From assembly GCF_003286085.1 (NCBI RefSeq), contig NW_020825390.1, positions 33,035 to 97,034 on the forward strand: a DNA stretch of 64,000 nt, written 5' to 3'. Within the stretch, counting starts at the first letter, position 1, and each line of letters opens with the position of its first letter. The position numbers and the translations under genes are program-made. This stretch comes from Drosophila persimilis. Its lineage: Eukaryota; Arthropoda; Insecta; Diptera; Drosophilidae. Below are positions 41,901-53,140 of this stretch, piece after piece. The notes below the pieces were generated by a model. The model did no database searches, had not been told where the DNA came from, and saw only the letters and a list, made by a program, of their open reading frames with translations.

Positions 41901-43010
41901 AACGAGGGGGAACGTTGTGAGTTGCTGCGGACACCGCAACTCTACGGTTATACCCGATACTAAGTCAGTATGGCTCTCCTCCGGCAGACGCCGCTAATAT
42001 TTAACGACACGACAAAGAGTGCGTGCGAGAGAGACAGAAAATCAGTCTGAGCGTGACGTCGGGCGCTGCGTAGCCACTGCAAATTGATTTGTTCCTTTTG
42101 GCTATAAAAATGATCTGATCTGATCCAGATTCAGCAATCTAATAGATATGGTCATTATCTATGATTCTGCGTTTTTAGTTTTCTCAAATCTGCAATATTG
42201 TGGATGCAACAGATTTTCGTCCTTTGTGGGGGCGGATGGGGGTGGGGCGAAATTCTGAGATATACGTTTTATAGTGAGATCTAACAAAAGTGCGGATACC
42301 AAATTTGGTTACTCTAGCCTTAATAGTCTCTGAGATTTGTGGTTGCCCCAGATTTTCGTCCTTTGCGGGGGCGGAAGGGGGTTTGGCGAAATTTGGACAC
42401 GAAACGGTCAAGGTCCGATATCACAGGAGTGTGGATACCAAAGTTGGTTGCTCTAGCTCTTATGGGTTCTGAGATCCTTGAACTCATATTTGGCAATTGG
42501 CAAAACCGACCATGAAACCTGTGTGTTAGAGTGAGACAGAGCGAGAAAGAGTGAAATTGTTTTCGTGATTCTGGCTGTAATAATTATACGATCTGGTTCA
42601 GATTTTGCACTCTAGAAGATATAGTCATCTTCTACGATTCTGCGTTTTTAGTTTTCTCGCATCGTCGAAATTGTGGATGCCACAGATTTTCGCCCTTTGT
42701 GGGGGCGGAAGTGGGCGGGGCAAAGTTTTGAAATATTTTTGTAGCAGTGACATATCACAGAAGTCTGGATCCAAAACATCGTTGCTCTAGCTCTTATAGT
42801 CTTATAGAGCACTAGGCGCTGAAGGGGACGGACAGACGGACGGACGGAAAGACGGACAGACGGACATGGCTCAATCGACTCGGCTTTTGATGCTGATCAA
42901 AAATATATATACTTTATGGGGTCGGAAACGATTCCTTCTGGACGTTACACACATCCACTTTTACCACAAATCTAATATACCCCAATACTCATTTTGAGTA
43001 TCGGGTATAA
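41901..43010 (-). mobile_element. DINE-1 / Helentron-type element, copy 8
   Basis: A second full-length minus-oriented copy, one base after copy 7, giving a tandem pair. Its right flank is F2 gag sequence (43011). Confidence 0.87.
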
Positions 43011-44610
43011 CTAGCCAATCTGCTTGCAATGCCCAGACCACTACCATTACCTGACACCAGGGCCCCTTCACTCTTCCTGCCCCTGGTGCCGGAAATAGTC
43101 CCCCTTATCAATAAGCTCAACAGCAACCCAAAAGATAGGGAAATTCTCGACCAAAGCCATGGCCAATGGTGGGCTCAGCGTCCAATCCAGAACGCCCTAG
43201 CTGATGAAGACATTCCGCTCCACACCCACCAGCCTCGTAGCGCCAAGGCGTTCAGGGTGGTCATCCGAAATCTGCACCACTCCACACCATGCGACTGGGT
43301 AACAGAGGAGCTTAAGCAGCAGGGGTATACCACTCGGTTCATCCGAGTGGTGAAAAACAGATACAGCGGAGCCCATGAAGGACGGCGGTCATGAGGTGAT
43401 CCTGACAGTAAAACAAATGTCCAGCCAACGCTTTGCGATCGAGCGACAATCTAAGCCGCGAGACCCAGCCCAATGTCATCGTTGCCAGGTATTTGGGCAC
43501 ACGAAGAACTACTGCAGACGGCCTTACCGTTGCATGAAGTCCGCGGCGGAGCACCCCACTACGGCATGCCGTAAGCCAAGGAATGTAGCCTCGAAATGCG
43601 CCAACTGCAGTGGCTCTGATGTCAGCTGCTATAAAGGATGCGACGAATTTAAAATGGCTCGAGGTAAATTGAGGCGAATCGACTCATTGCTGAGCAGCGT
43701 CAGCAGCATTACCAACAGGAACGCCAGCAGCCACAGCAGCCAATCGAAGACCAACATCCACAAACGCAGCAGCCGAACCGCCAATCCCACCACCATCAAC
43801 ACCAACCAGCAAACACAAGCACCAGAGGCAATGGCAGGCCTTCCTACAACCGAGTGGTGCGGTCTGGGAATGCTGAGCAGCAGCAACAGCCACGCGCGGC
43901 CGAACGGCAACAGCCGCAGAGTAGTCGTCGTCCTTCCCAGCATCAGCAGCCTCATACCCACGCTCCTAAACAGCAGCAGCCATCTCAAAAGATCCGGCCA
44001 GAACACCAACAGCAGCAGCATTTAAGCGGCAAACAGGGGGCGAAACCAGCAGCACTAACACCAGCAGCAGCAGCAACGCCCAACACCCGCTAGCCGTGGA
44101 GCTCAAGCCAATCCGGCTGAAAACCACCTGGCCAAGGTCCAGCAGAAGCTCAGGGACGAGCAGCAGAAACAACAAAAGCAGACACTCCACATTCAGCAAC
44201 AACAGAAGCGCGATCACAATTTGGGCCGGCAGCATCAGCAGCAGCACCATCATCGCAGCCATCAATCCCAGCCACAGCAGACACCGAGTAATCCCCAGCA
44301 GCAGCCAGCCGCCCAGTGCGATGGCAAGTGTGTGGAAATGCTAAAAGAGTATGCCAATAAAATTGAAAATCTAGAGAAAAGACTGCAAGAACTCACCACA
44401 CTAATTACAAACCTGACTGAAGCAAAGGGCAGTGGCTCAGCAGTGGCCAATCCGCCATCACAGACACCAGCAGCAGCAGCAGCACCAACTCCTACACGTT
44501 CTGCCGCCAACACTCAATCTGACGCCGCAGCCGTATCGGACGTCTCTGATATGGACTGCGCCCAAAAGTCGGTCCTGAGGCAGCCACTACAAACAGATGG
44601 AAAACATTAA
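43011..44610 (+). pseudogene. F2 (HeT-A-like) gag, 5' part missing, frameshifted
   Basis: Forward F2 gag from the pre-knuckle domain on (PSLFLPLVPEIVPLINKL near 43066, NLHHSTPCDWV near 43270), with a frame break near 43385. The knuckles are at 43465-43640: CHRC-QVFG-H intact, the second with a Ser in place of a Cys (CMKS), the third CANC followed by SGSDVSC. A Q-rich stretch and then QCDGKC plus a coiled coil (NKIENLEKRLQELTTLI, about 44315-44420) come next. The SDVSDMDCA acidic end stops at 44608-44610. No pol follows: the 3' region starts at once, so this is a gag-only element like HeT-A. Confidence 0.8.
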
Positions 44611-46149
44611 CTCACATAACAACGAAAAATGACCAATACGTACCTAAAACGTACTCACCTGACACGCCATCGACAGAGCTGCCCCACCAGCAGTTGCCAC
44701 GACAAATAGATCATACATTTGCTGCTAATTTGACGAAATTTTTTGAATATATTGACGACGCTCCTGACAATACATCGCACAGATCCAAAGAAGCCACTGA
44801 AATAAAACTATATTTCGTCAATTCGCATACCAACAAAATATGGACAAAACTCACAATAATAACACGAACCTGCCACGCTTCCGACAGATCTGCCACTCCA
44901 GCAGCTGCCCCGTCATCAACACCAGACATTTGATGCCAGTTGGATTTTTAGGATTTATTGACGACGCTCCTGACACTGCACAAGTCCACAGCAGCCCCTG
45001 TAAACAAACCAAAAATGTCGTCAATACACACATCAACGCAAAATGGTAAAAACTTACACAATACATACGTACCTGCCACTCCTCCGACAGAGCTGCCTCT
45101 CCAGCAGTTGCCACACCAAATTCACCATCCACTTTCTGCCAATTGGACGAAGTTTGCGGACTCGTGGATGACGCCATTCAACACAAAATTCCGAGCAGCC
45201 ACTGTAAATAAACAAAAAACGTCAATTCGCACATCTACGCAAAATGGTCAAAACACACATAAAACATACTTACCTGGCAGTCCACCGACAGAGCTGCCCC
45301 TCCAGCAGCTGTCACGTCAATTTCGCCACCCTTTTCCTGCCAAATGGGCGAAATTTGGAGTCCATATCGCCGTCGCCAACAACATCCAGGTCCACAGGCT
45401 GCCACTGAAAAAAGAAGAAAAATCATCAATTCACGCATCAACACCAAATTGCCAATACGCTCACTAATCACACTTACCTGCCACTACACAGATCAGCCTC
45501 TCCAGAAGCTGCCTCGCCACTAACCGCAACATTTTGTTGCAAGTTGTGCCTAATATGGAGGCTCCGATTATGCTGCCGCCAACTGATGGCCGTGACGTCA
45601 CGCCATCATCACAAAACGGCAGCAATCCAACGACGAGGCCAGCCACTACAGATGACACTGGCCAGAGCGACATCTCCATCGGCAGTGCATCCTGGGTGTC
45701 CGGACCAGCAGCCACTCGGATGCAGCCAAATCACGTTCGTCCTCAGCCAATTCTGTTGGTCGACGCATCTCGGTTGGCCGGACCAGTGCCAATCTCCAGA
45801 TCTCCAGGCAGAAGCAACGTGGGCGGCCGGACCAGAGTCGCTCGCTATTTACCATCACCGTGCACGCCAACTCCAAGTTCAAGTCTCCGCCAATTCCGAT
45901 GCCGCAGATGCGTGTTCTGCTGCATCAATCACATGTGCACATCCAGCGCTGAGGCGGATGCGCCCTGTGCCATCCACTCTGCTCCAGACGACGACGATGT
46001 TCCTCCAGTACCTGAAATCGAAAATAAATAAAATGAAAATAGTCTATAAATGTTATTAATGTTGCAATTTGTCCAATACTTATCTCTTTGTGACCACCTG
46101 TTTCTATTAATGTACGTCAATTCTTGTGAATGACAAATTAGGGCTGCCA
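44587..46149 (-). ncRNA. Putative spliced antisense transcript, F2 forward copy 2
   Basis: Minus-strand order: promoter-like motifs at 46137-46149 and 46086-46096, acceptor TTCGATTTCAG ending at 46012, then exon 45478-46011. Introns follow at 45405-45477 (73 nt), 45202-45273 (72), 44998-45072 (75), 44797-44869 (73) and 44587-44658 (72). The exons between them are 131, 129, 128 and 138 nt. Donors are GTAAGTG, GTAAGTA, GTACGTA, GTTCGTG (weak) and GTGAGTA; acceptors are pyrimidine-rich and end AG, mostly before TGGCTGC or TGGCAGC. Exon lengths mostly are not multiples of three and joined frames close quickly, so a non-coding RNA is likelier than an mRNA. Confidence 0.65.
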
Positions 46150-46223
46150 GATGTTAATTTATGTTCCATGTCAAACGTCTGTTAGAACCATGTTAATGTC
46201 AATTGCCCGCAAAAATTAAAAAA
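44611..46223 (+). mobile_element. F2 3' region, forward copy 2 (four exon-intron modules antisense)
   Basis: Best-preserved F2 3' region, about 1.6 kb, no sense coding. 44620-45480 consists of four tandem modules of about 203 bp. 45480-46010 carries the hairpin-type GGACCAGCAGCCAC motif near 45700. 46063-46150 is the block shared with element B. It ends GCCCGCAAAAATTAAAAAA before DINE-1 copy 9. Confidence 0.8.
46063..46150 (-). promoter_or_regulatory. Conserved block, candidate antisense promoter of F2
   Basis: About 90 bp conserved with 30403-30480, 22583-22660 (inverted), 26057-26135 (inverted) and, across families, 13270-13346. It contains TGGTCACAAAG and TGGCAGCCCTAAT on the minus strand, similar to Drosophila core-promoter motifs 1 and 7, and GATAAGTATTG. 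It lies immediately upstream of the first antisense acceptor. Confidence 0.5.
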
Positions 46224-46745
46224 AACGAGGGGGAACGTTGTGAGTTGCTGCGGACACCGCAACTCTAGAGTTATACCCGATACTAAGTCAGTATGGCTCT
46301 CCTCCGGCAGACGCCGCTAATATTTAACGACACGACAAAGAGTGCCTGCGAGAGAGACAGAAAATCAGTCTGAGCGTGACGTCGGGCGCTGCGTAGCCAC
46401 TGCAAATTGATTTGTTCCTTTTGGCTATAAAAATGATCTGATCTGATCCAGATTCAGCAATCTAATAGATATGGTCATTATCTATGATTCTGCGTTTTTA
46501 GTTTTCTCAAATCTGCAATATTGTGGATGCAACAGATTTTCGTCCTTTGTGGGGGCGGATGGGGGTGGGGCGAAATTCTGAGATATACGTTTTATAGTGA
46601 CATCTTAAAGGAGTGTGTGTACCAAATTTGGTTACTCTAGCCTTTATAGTCTCTGAGATTTGTGGTTGCCTCAGATTTTCGTCCTTTGCGGGGGCGGAAG
46701 GGGGTGTGGCGAAATTTGGACATGAAACGGTCAAGGTTCGATATC
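46224..46745 (-). mobile_element. DINE-1 copy 9, truncated at right
   Basis: Begins like copies 7 and 8 but stops at 46745 in the middle of the element, where F1 gag coding sequence starts abruptly. No terminal TATACCC end or GGAC tract is present. Confidence 0.83.
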
Positions 46746-47661
46746 ATATTGTAGACGAGCTGCTGTCTGCATGAAATGCGCGGGCGGGCACCTGAAGACG
46801 GAGTGCAGCAAGCCAAGGTCCGTCAATCCTAAATGCGCCAACTGCCAGGGCGCCCACATTAGCGCCTACAAGGGCTGCAGCGCCTACAAGGCAGCCAGGC
46901 AGCGGCTCCTGGCCCACAGGGTCGCCAGGGAGGAGGAGAATCGACGGCAGCAGCAGCAGCCTCAGCCACTACGGCAACAGCCACAGCCAATTCAGCAGCA
47001 ACAGCCAGCACAACGTCACCGGCAGCCACCACAACGTCACCAGCAGCCACTACAGCGACAGTTGCAGCAGCAGCAGCCACCCACACAGCCACTCCACACA
47101 CAGCCGCAGCAGCAACGCCAGCGCGGTCTGGGTCGGCAGCAGCTACAGCATCGCGACCAACATCCCCAGCCACTGGCCGAGGGGCGCCAATACCGGAGGG
47201 TCCAGCCGATGCAGCCGATCCCAAATCGTGCTCCGACGCCACGCCAATCCCAGATACAGCAGCGGCCAGCAGCTCAGTGCGATGGGAGCTGTGCCCATCA
47301 ACTGAAAAGAGATGCCAGAAGAATTAGAGATCTGGAAGAAAAACTGGAAGCAATTTTGATGAAATTGACAAACCTGCTGCAGGCAAGGGACGAGAGCACG
47401 GGAGGAGTGCCGCCACTACAGACGACAACAGCAGCAGCAGCATCCACACAGCCATCACCAAGACCAGCACCAAATACGCACCATGACGCCGCAGCCATAT
47501 CGGACTCTGAATCCGATATGGACTGCGAAGCAATTGACGACGATGATGACGACCAATGGACCGACCACGATCCATTCGACGCGCTGGATGGCCTGGGCGA
47601 AATATGGAGGGCACAAATCGCCAGCGCACGCGAAAGCATGCGATCGGGCGGTGCCTGCTGA
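46746..47661 (+). pseudogene. F1 Gag C-terminal half (unit 1)
   Basis: Starts at the end of knuckle one, then CMKC-AGG-H and CANC-QGA-H, a long Q-rich region, QCDGSC with a coiled coil (RIRDLEEKLEAILMKL near 47320-47360), and the SDSESDMDCE acidic end. The stop is TGA at 47659-47661. The N-terminal half is missing. The C terminus is closest to unit 4. Confidence 0.8.
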
Positions 47662-48960
47662 TGTGCCCGAAGAAAAAGACGTCAATACGGACAACAACGA
47701 AAAACGGCCAAAACAAATTAAATCTACACTTACCTGCCAATCACCAGACTGAGCTGACCATCAAGAAGCTGCCTCGCCATCAACAATGACAATCTTCTGC
47801 CAATTGGGCGGAAAAGGAGGCCTCTTCTGATGACGCTGCCACCACACCATGGCCGTGACGTCACGCCACTCTCAACCAACAGCAGCCATTCCAAACGACG
47901 ACGCAGATGCTGGCGCCTGTTGCCGCTCCACTGGGTCGCACCCGTCTCTCATGCCAATTATGTGAGGGCGGGATGGCCTGCTGTTGAGCCGCCAGACGCC
48001 AGCAAATCCTGCAAAAAAAGGACAATCATGTAGGAGGCTGCCAATAAAAACATAAACACTCACCTGCAAACGTCTTCACGCCATCACAAACCGGACAAGG
48101 GTCGCCAGCAACAACATCCAAACGCCGACAAGTACCTGCAAATAAAGACAAATTAAAACCAAAGCCAAAAACAAACACCTCACCTGGATGGCCGGACCAG
48201 CAGCCATTCAAAACGCCATTAAAAACTGACGACGAACGTGGCCGAGGAGGCCAGGCCAATCCACCCGACAGCGCATCCTAGTGGCCGGACCAGCAGCCAC
48301 TTGGATGCGGCCAATCAACATCACAATCGACAACGCATCCTGGTGGCCGGACCAGCAGCCACTTGGATGCGGCCAATGACACACAACGTTGGCATCACAT
48401 ATCGATGCCAACGCCAACGACAATGCAGTTGGGTGGCCGGACCAGTGCCACTCGAGTGCAGCAGCCAACACCTACCAGCGACAGATGCAACGTGGGCGGC
48501 CGGAACAGAGCCGCTCGCCAACAACACCATCATAGCCCACGATGCACGCCATCTCCAAGTCCAGCCATCGCCACTAAAGATGCCAGGTGGTGCCACTAAT
48601 CCTGCACAGGGGGACAACGGAGCCGGCCGGTATGCGGCGTAATGTTATGCATTGCGTTTGCCAAGCCGGCCGGTGCTTTGTTGTAGTTGTCCTCCTGTTA
48701 ACAAAATAAATGATATTTAAGTATGTTTATTGTTGTGTAAATGTATTGTAATTATTGTTTGTTTTACCTTGTATATATCTCTGTAGTTTTGTAGTCCTTA
48801 TTTGTAGTAATTGTAGATAGATTGTCCTTAGCTGTAATGTAATTTAATTAATTTTAGTTATTTATTTTAGCATATTTACCTTTCTTCTTCTATCACCCAT
48901 TCCCCAATATTTGACAAGTGGCAACGCCATTAATGACCAAAATATACCACGCCAATTAGG
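47658..48960 (-). ncRNA. Putative spliced antisense transcript, F1 unit 1 (type A)
   Basis: Minus-strand introns with consensus ends: 48695-48767 (GTAAAA...TTAACAG), 48136-48183 (GTGAGGTG...TTTGCAG, 48 nt), 48009-48063 (GTGAGTG...TTTTGCAG, 55 nt) and 47658-47733 (GTAAGTG...CATCAG). A further one lies upstream near 48833-48890. The last acceptor abuts the sense gag stop codon. The exon 48184-48694 carries the repeated GGCCGGACCAGCAGCC hairpins. Confidence 0.6.
48186..48530 (+). repeat. Hairpin-forming GGCCGGACCAGCAGCC repeats, F1 unit 1
   Basis: Five related words share TGGCCGGACCAG and GCCAC-type arms. The best copies read GCATCC..GTGGC-loop-GCCAC..GGATGC at 48272-48307 and 48335-48370, so each can fold into a stem with loop CGGACCAGCA. 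Diverged copies are near 48429-48462 and 48496-48520. Confidence 0.75.
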
Positions 48961-49611
48961 AAAATACCGCGCCGATAACACACCAAAAAGCCAATTCAAA
49001 TTCAAAATGCATTTCTCAATGCTAGTGTGTTATCGGTCGCCAACTTCGGCAATTTATGCCCAGCCAACTCCACACCCACCCCCCCACCCACTTCAAATGC
49101 CAATAAAAACCAAATGAGGCTGAGCAGGAACAAAATTTACACTGCCAGCCATCGCCACTCTGCCACACGCCCCAATAAAGCCATTACAACCGCCCACAAG
49201 ATGCTATGCGGTCGTCTCTTCGGAGCTACACGCGCCCGGATCGTAAGATCCGGAAGTATAAAGTATCCGGGCGGTTATACGGGAGCAGGCATTTTTCCCC
49301 TTCCCATCCCATCCCATCCTTGACAACAGAGCAGGCAATTCACACAGCACAAAGAAAACATAAGACATGAGCCATTTGCCAACAACAAACACACAGCCAC
49401 TAATGCAAACAGCCATTGCAAAATTTCATTGCCTACTTGTCGGTGCTGCTGCCCTCGGACCATTTTCATCTCACTCAATATTGGGGTGTGTGAAAGTGGA
49501 ACCGGGGGTGAGAGCACCGGTAAATGACGACCGGCGATCGGGTCTCTCGAGTGTGGAGAGCATGGGAGTTGGCGGACATATGAGTGTTCCACCATGAACC
49601 TCGTCCAGGCC

Positions 49612-49742
49612 ACTCTCATCTCATCCGCCCGCTCGAGAGGTCGCGATCGTCGGACGTATAATAATTGAATTATTCGCCGCCTCCATTAAAATAGAGACTC
49701 TCATCTCGTCCGCCCGCTCGAGAGGTCGCGATCGTCGGACGT
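49612..49742 (+). repeat. Duplicated 46-bp block in F1 5' region
   Basis: The block starting ACTCTCATCTC and ending GTCGGACGT occurs at 49612-49657 and 49697-49742, 85 bp apart, differing by one base. The same pair is at 54620/54705 and 59628/59713. In D. melanogaster telomeric elements, repeated 5' tags arise from transcription start in the upstream neighbour; a similar origin is possible here. Confidence 0.75.
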
Positions 49743-50151
49743 GCCATCATTGTTTTTCGTGTCGTTTTTGCCGTGTCGCCATCTCATCTCCGTTGCCTTT
49801 CTGTGTTGCCCTGTTCTTTTCTTGTGCTGTCTGTCGTGTGCCGTGCCGTGCTGTGCCGTGCCCCCCGCTGACATGACAAAAAGTCCCTTCCCCCCCACCA
49901 CCACCGCCAATACTACCGACAAACTTTCTTCTCCCCAATAAATAAATATTTTAAACGCCAATAAAAACACAAACCTAACTAGAGATACACAAACTAACTA
50001 GATACACAAACTAACTAGAGAAAACTGTGTAAAAGAGACAGAAAGTGCCAATAAATACATTAAATACAAACACACACACACTAGAGACTTTTCAATAAAA
50101 TAAAGGGAACAAACAGACAGCAAATCGCCAACACACAAACCAACAACAACT

Positions 50152-51195
50152 ATGACGAGAGGAATGGCCAGACGAGGGTCGAATAGACGCCACAGCGACG
50201 GCGGCAGAGCGGCCCGCAGAGGCGCACTAGTAGCAGCAGCAGCAGCCAACAACACCAACACCAACACCGCCAATAGCAGCAGCAGCAGCAGAGCCCTCGG
50301 CGCAGGCATCAATACCAACACAAACGCCCCAGCCAATGCAGAGCGACGTCGCCACAGTCACCCAGAGAGTGAGTACCCAGCCATTGCCATGGCCGACATA
50401 TCCACGGCCACAGCCACTCCCCCCTCGAGCCCCATAAAATCAGCAACAACAGCAGCGCCAATACAAACTGCAAGTCCCGCAACCCCGCCAAAACCCAAAA
50501 ACCCGCCAAACCAAAAGGGAAAGGCCGATAGGACGCCGCTCTCGCTGCCGCTTTTCCCGCCTCTCACGCTCTCGAACATTGAAAACCGTTCGAGAGCAAC
50601 GGGAGAGGGAGAAGTCGGAGGAGAGCCGGCAAGCCGACGCGCAGGAGCGGAGCGCCAAAACGGCCAACGGGCAGCAACACACACATACACGACCGGATCG
50701 AACCCGTTGCGAATCGAACTTGGTTCGAGTTCGAGCAACGGGTCGATCCAAGCCATAGCCCAGTCAGCACCTATACAAACAGCAACAACTACACAACCAC
50801 AACCACAGCCAATCCCACCAACACCGAAACGACGCCGCGCCCTCATCGACAGTGAGAGCGACGATGAGGTTGAGGCTGAGACGAAGCAGGCCAGACGACG
50901 AGGCCGCCATCACCATCATCACCAGCAGCGACCGCCAATCAAGAGGCCTATTAAAAAGAGGCAAACCATGGAGGAGCTGGAGGCCATTGTCCAGCAGCAG
51001 CTGAGGCAGCACGAGCTGCGGCAGCAACAGCAAAAGCAGCAAAAACGGACAACAAAAACCGCAACACAGTTGCCGCTCCTGCCTCTCTGCCGCAATCTGC
51101 ACAGCCAACACATGCCCATGCCCCTGCCTCTGCCTCTACCACTACTAATACAAATGCTGACAATACCAATACAAATAATGACGCCAACGCAATGA
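50152..51195 (+). pseudogene. F1 Gag N-terminal half (unit 2)
   Basis: 347 codons from ATG 50152. It has an Arg-rich start (GMARRGSNRR), Ala/Asn/Ser-rich low complexity, ALIDSESDDEVEAE near 50840, then basic RRGRHHHHHQQRPPIKRPIKKR and a helix MEELEAIVQQQLRQHELRQQ. After RTTKTA (near 51062) a 7-bp deletion relative to unit 4 shifts the frame and the ORF ends in unrelated Leu/Pro residues. In unit 4 the same region runs on into the knuckle domain. Confidence 0.78.
50695..50749 (+). other. Large hairpin inside F1 gag coding sequence
   Basis: GGATCGAACCCGTTGC pairs with GCAACGGGTCGATCC, with inner arms GAATCGAAC and GTTCGAGTTC around a TTG loop; about 24 base pairs with small bulges. Present in units 2, 3 (55703-55757) and 4 (60711-60765). 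Confidence 0.7.
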
Positions 51196-52583
51196 CAAAT
51201 ACAATCACCAACACCGTCACCGCCACTAACACCAGCACCAACGCCACAACCAACACCAACACAACTACTGCCACTCCCAATACAAACACCCTTGCCATTG
51301 CCAATGACATCCGGCACGGCGAGTTCGGGCATCAGCCTGTGGAGGACAGAGGATTGAGGATCCTCATCCGAGGTCTTCCTCATTCCACGCCCTCTGACTG
51401 GTTCCGGGACTGCATGCAGGCCGAGGGGTACACGGTCCGGTATGCTCGGGCGATCACCGATCGGTTCGATCGCAGCCGCCAATACAACCTCTTTGAGGCT
51501 GAGATCGCCCCCAAACCGGACCGTGGCCAATACGATGTGTTGAAGCTGCGACGCCTGGGTGGGAGGCCCGTCACGGTTGAGAGACTTGGAGTCTCCCGTG
51601 ACCCTGCCCAGTGCCATCGATGTCAGGTGTTTGGCCACACCCGCGCATATTGTAGACGAGCTGCTGTCTGCATGAAATGCGCGGGCGGGCACCTGACGAC
51701 GGAGTGCAGCAAGCCAAGGGCCGTCAATCCCAAATGCGCCAACTGCCAGGGCGCCCACATTAGCGCCTACAAGGGCTGCAGCGCCTACAAGGCAGCCAGG
51801 CAGCGGCTCCTGGCCCACAGGGTCGCCAGGGAGGAGGAGCATCGACGGCAGCAGCAGCAGCCTCAGCCACTACGGCAGCAGCCACAGCCAATTCAGCAGC
51901 CAATACAGCAGCAACAGCCAGCACATCGTCTCCAGCAGCCACCACAACGTCACCAGCAGCCACTACAGCGACAGTTGCAGCAGCAGCAGCCACCCACACA
52001 GCCACTCCACACACAGCCGCAGCAGCAACGTCAACGCGGTCTGGGTCGGCAGCATCGGCAGCAGCTACAGCATCGCGACCAACATCCCCAGCCACTGGCC
52101 GAGGGGCGCCAACACCAGAGGGTCCAGCCGATGCAGCCGATCCCAAATCGTGCTCCGACGCCACGCCAACACCAGCAACAGCAGCGGCCAGCAGCTCAGT
52201 GCGATGGCAGCTGTGCCCATAACCTGAAAACATATGCGGGAAAAATTAGAGAGCTGGAAGAAAAACTGGTAGCAATTTTGACGAAATTGACAAACCTGCT
52301 GCAGGCAAGGGACGAGAGCACGGGAGGAGTGCCGCCACTTCGGACAACAACAGCAGCAGCAGCATCCACACAGCCATCACCAAGACCAGCACCAAATACG
52401 CAAAATGACGCCGCAGCCATATCGGACTCCGAATCCGATATGGACTGCGCAGCAATTGACGATGATGACGACGACGAATGGACCGACCACGATCCATTCG
52501 ACGCGCTGGATGGCCTGGGCGAAATATGGAGGGCACAAATCGCCAGCGCACGCGAAAGCATGCGATCAGGCGGCGCCTACTGA
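51192..52583 (+). pseudogene. F1 Gag C-terminal half (unit 2)
   Basis: 463 codons in the frame displaced by the 7-bp deletion: Asn/Thr-rich segment, PRE_C2HC-like domain (RGLRILIRGLPHSTPSDWF near 51347), knuckles CHRC-QVFG-H, CMKC-AGG-H and CANC-QGA-H (51610-51780), Q-rich region, QCDGSC and coiled coil (KIRELEEKLVAILTKL), acidic SDSESDMDCA and DDDDDDEW tail. It could be made alone as a truncated nucleic-acid-binding protein, but is more likely half of a broken gag. Confidence 0.78.
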
Positions 52584-53140
52584 TGTGCCCAATCGTCGTT
52601 CCCGAGACAGCCACTGCAACGAAGAAATAGATGTCAATACAGACAACAACGAAAAACGGCCAAAACACATGAAAATCACACTTACCTGCCAATCACCAGA
52701 CAGAGCTGACCATCAAGAAGCTGCCTCGCCATCAACATTGACAAATTCCTGCCAATTGGGCGGAAAAAGAGGCCTCTTCTGATGACGCTGCCGCCTGACC
52801 ATGGCCGTGACGTCACGCCACTCTCAACAAACAGCTGCCATTCCAACGACGACGCAGAGGCTGGCGCCTGTTGCCGCTCCACTGGGTCGCACCCGTCTCT
52901 CATGCCAATTATGTGAGGGCGGGATGGCCCGGTGTTGAGCCGCCGGACGCCAGCAAATCCTGCAAAAGAAGAAGGAGAATCAGGAAAAAAGGCTGCCAAT
53001 TAAAACACAAATACTCGCCTGCAAACGTCTTCACGCCAACACCAACCAGACAAGGGTCGCCAGCAACAACATCCAAACGCCGACAAGTACCTGCAAAAAA
53101 ACATAAATTTAAAAATCAAACTCCAAAAACAAAACACCAT

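Larger units (their letters stand above)
46746..49190 (+). mobile_element. F1 gag-only element, unit 1 (5'-truncated)
   Basis: First member of the head-to-tail F1 array. It begins within the second zinc knuckle of gag after the truncated DINE-1 and continues with a type A 3' region (about 1.5 kb). The 3' end is placed near 49190, where type A and type B units become identical; no oligo(A) marks it. Confidence 0.75.

Noticed and set aside
45235..45715. Minus-strand frames (GLLPFCDDGVTSRPSVGG and VAACGPGCCWRRR parts) that become one frame of roughly 120 codons if the 45405-45477 intron is removed
   Set aside because: Tempting as a spliced antisense protein, but the frame is broken by indels in the copies at 18252-18449 and 23004-23237, and a stop follows soon in the next exon. 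Non-coding is the safer reading.
50919..51842. A 307-codon minus-strand frame opposite F1 gag (also at 55927-56850 and, longer, 60780-61865)
   Set aside because: It mirrors the codon bias of gag on the other strand, is Gly/Val/Leu-rich without any domain, and exists only where gag does. Shadow frame.
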